A stretch of DNA of 64,000 nucleotides from Microvirga sp. VF16 (GTDB lineage: Bacteria > Pseudomonadota > Alphaproteobacteria > Rhizobiales > Beijerinckiaceae): the NCBI RefSeq assembly GCF_016864375.1, contig NZ_CP069358.1, positions 248,001 through 312,000 of the forward strand, given 5' to 3'. The translations under genes were made by a program, and so were the position numbers. This document shows, piece by piece, positions 63,271 through 64,000 of this stretch (position 1 is the first letter of the stretch; the number at the start of each line of letters is the position of its first letter). The notes beneath the pieces were generated by a model that searched no databases, was not told the origin of the DNA, and saw only the letters and a program-made list of their open reading frames with translations.

Positions 63271-64000
63271 ATGAGGCTTTCACTGCGGATGGCCCCCTCC
63301 CCTGCCAGAAAGCGTCTGATTGGCTATGCCCGTGTCTCCACAGAGGATCAGGCCCACGACGCCCAAGTTGACGAGCTACGCGCCGCTGGCTGTGCCGAGA
63401 TCCACCAGGAGCATGGATCCGGCGCGAGCCGAGCTCGGCCGGTGTTGGCGCGGCTCCTGCGCGAGATCAAGCCGGCTGAGGTTCTGGTTGTGGTCCGGCT
63501 CGACCGACTGGCACGCTCAGTCAGCCACCTTCTCGAGGTGATTGAAACCTTGGAGGCCAGAAAGGCACATTTCCGCTCCCTGCGCGATCCCATCGATACC
63601 TCGACCCCTCAAGGTATTTTTTCCTTACAAGTGCTTGGCGCCGTGGCACAGCTCGAGCGCTCGCTGATCTCAGAGCGAACACGGGCTGGCATCAAGGCCG
63701 CCAAGGCGCGAGGCAAGAAGCCGGGCAATCCGGGCATGCGCGAACGCAGGCCGGAGGCTATTCGGAAGATCGCCCTCGCCCGCGAGAAGGTCTACCTCGA
63801 CGAGTTGATTGGTGGCGCCGATCGGTGGATGCTGACCGTTCGCCGGATGCGGCCGCATCAGCCTTGGGACGATGTCGTCCGGGTATTGAATGACAATGGC
63901 CAAGCTTGGACGGTGGCGCGGCTGCGGCGCGCAGTCGGCAAGCTCGTCTCGCAGCGCATGGCGGACCCTGCCCTCCTCCGCCCTGCCCCACGGAAGACTC
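63271..64000 (+). CDS. Serine recombinase/resolvase, 3' end beyond window
   Basis: The frame is open to the end of the window. It begins at ATG 63271 or 63289 (MAPSPARKRLIGYARVSTED). The catalytic Ser is in IGYARVSTEDQ. The Arg-rich active-site segment is VRLDRLARSVSHLLE. QLERSLISERTRAGIKAAKA marks the long E helix, then KARGKKPGN. The C-terminal DNA-binding part is partly visible. It resembles resolvase/invertase proteins of transposons. It has no stop codon in this window, so length and tail are unknown. Confidence 0.88.
   Translation, partial: MRLSLRMAPSPARKRLIGYARVSTEDQAHDAQVDELRAAGCAEIHQEHGSGASRARPVLARLLREIKPAEVLVVVRLDRLARSVSHLLEVIETLEARKAHFRSLRDPIDTSTPQGIFSLQVLGAVAQLERSLISERTRAGIKAAKARGKKPGNPGMRERRPEAIRKIALAREKVYLDELIGGADRWMLTVRRMRPHQPWDDVVRVLNDNGQAWTVARLRRAVGKLVSQRMADPALLRPAPRKT

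Overview
The window is 64 kb of GC-rich DNA from an alphaproteobacterium, most likely order Hyphomicrobiales (Rhizobiales) and plausibly a Microvirga or Methylobacterium relative. The clues are DUF6894 and DUF1612 (RHE_PE00001-type) proteins, the acs-DUF485-actP-CBS/DUF294-exonuclease block, TrhA homologues, Hsp20/Usp stress genes and an alphaproteobacterial type of insertion sequences. The assignment rests on gene content only. The density of insertion sequences, truncated genes and tRNA fragments marks an accessory, heavily rearranged region of a chromosome or megaplasmid.

Layout. 1-2.5 kb: a LysR regulator cut by the window edge, a class III cyclase lacking one metal-binding Asp, and a DUF6894 protein. 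2.7-7.3 kb: an IS630 element, a small protein plus TrhA pair, a phage-tail gene stub, an IS6 element and a P-type ATPase stub. 7.3-10.4 kb: a stress cluster of universal stress protein, zinc alcohol dehydrogenase with an in-frame deletion, and Hsp20. 10.8-17.3 kb: an acetate uptake and activation operon (acs, DUF485, actP, a cNMP/CBS/DUF294 protein, a DEDDh exonuclease). 17.8-20 kb: an XRE regulator and a SulP transporter. 20-25.2 kb: a pile-up of IS5-like, IS630, IS3 and IS110 elements. 25.4-29.6 kb: a DUF1772-like protein, a second copy of the small protein plus TrhA pair, a frameshifted GFA gene and a FAD monooxygenase. 29.8-31.8 kb: an ECF sigma/anti-sigma pair and a ChaC gene. 32.2-36.4 kb: an envelope redox set (fasciclin, b-type cytochrome, Tat-exported molybdopterin oxidoreductase, exported protein, SRPBCC protein) and a DUF998 protein.

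36.4-38 kb holds a 333-bp MITE-like element next to a PAS-gene stub. 38-47.3 kb is the most interesting block: three paralogous Tat-exported NitT/TauT-type binding proteins with no permease or ATPase. One of them is translationally coupled to SCO1, a membrane GAF histidine kinase, a single-domain response regulator and a response-regulator cyclase. The lead binding-protein gene is split inside its Tat leader by a precise IS630 insertion. The arrangement looks like a binding-protein-fed signalling pathway rather than a transporter.

47.7-64 kb is more mosaic: a 412-bp exact repeat of a DUF1612 gene end, a Met-rich protein, an XRE-cupin regulator, a TopB-like topoisomerase with C-terminal repeats, another IS630, a cupin, a basic-tailed protein, a cytochrome P450, a DUF2183 phosphatase, an L,D-transpeptidase with an amber codon, a DUF1311 protein, a full DUF1612 protein, a VapBC-type toxin-antitoxin pair and a serine recombinase that runs off the end. 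Three separate 3' halves of tRNA genes (Glu, Met and Lys anticodons) sit at 50.5, 57.6 and 57.8 kb and look like scars of integrative elements.
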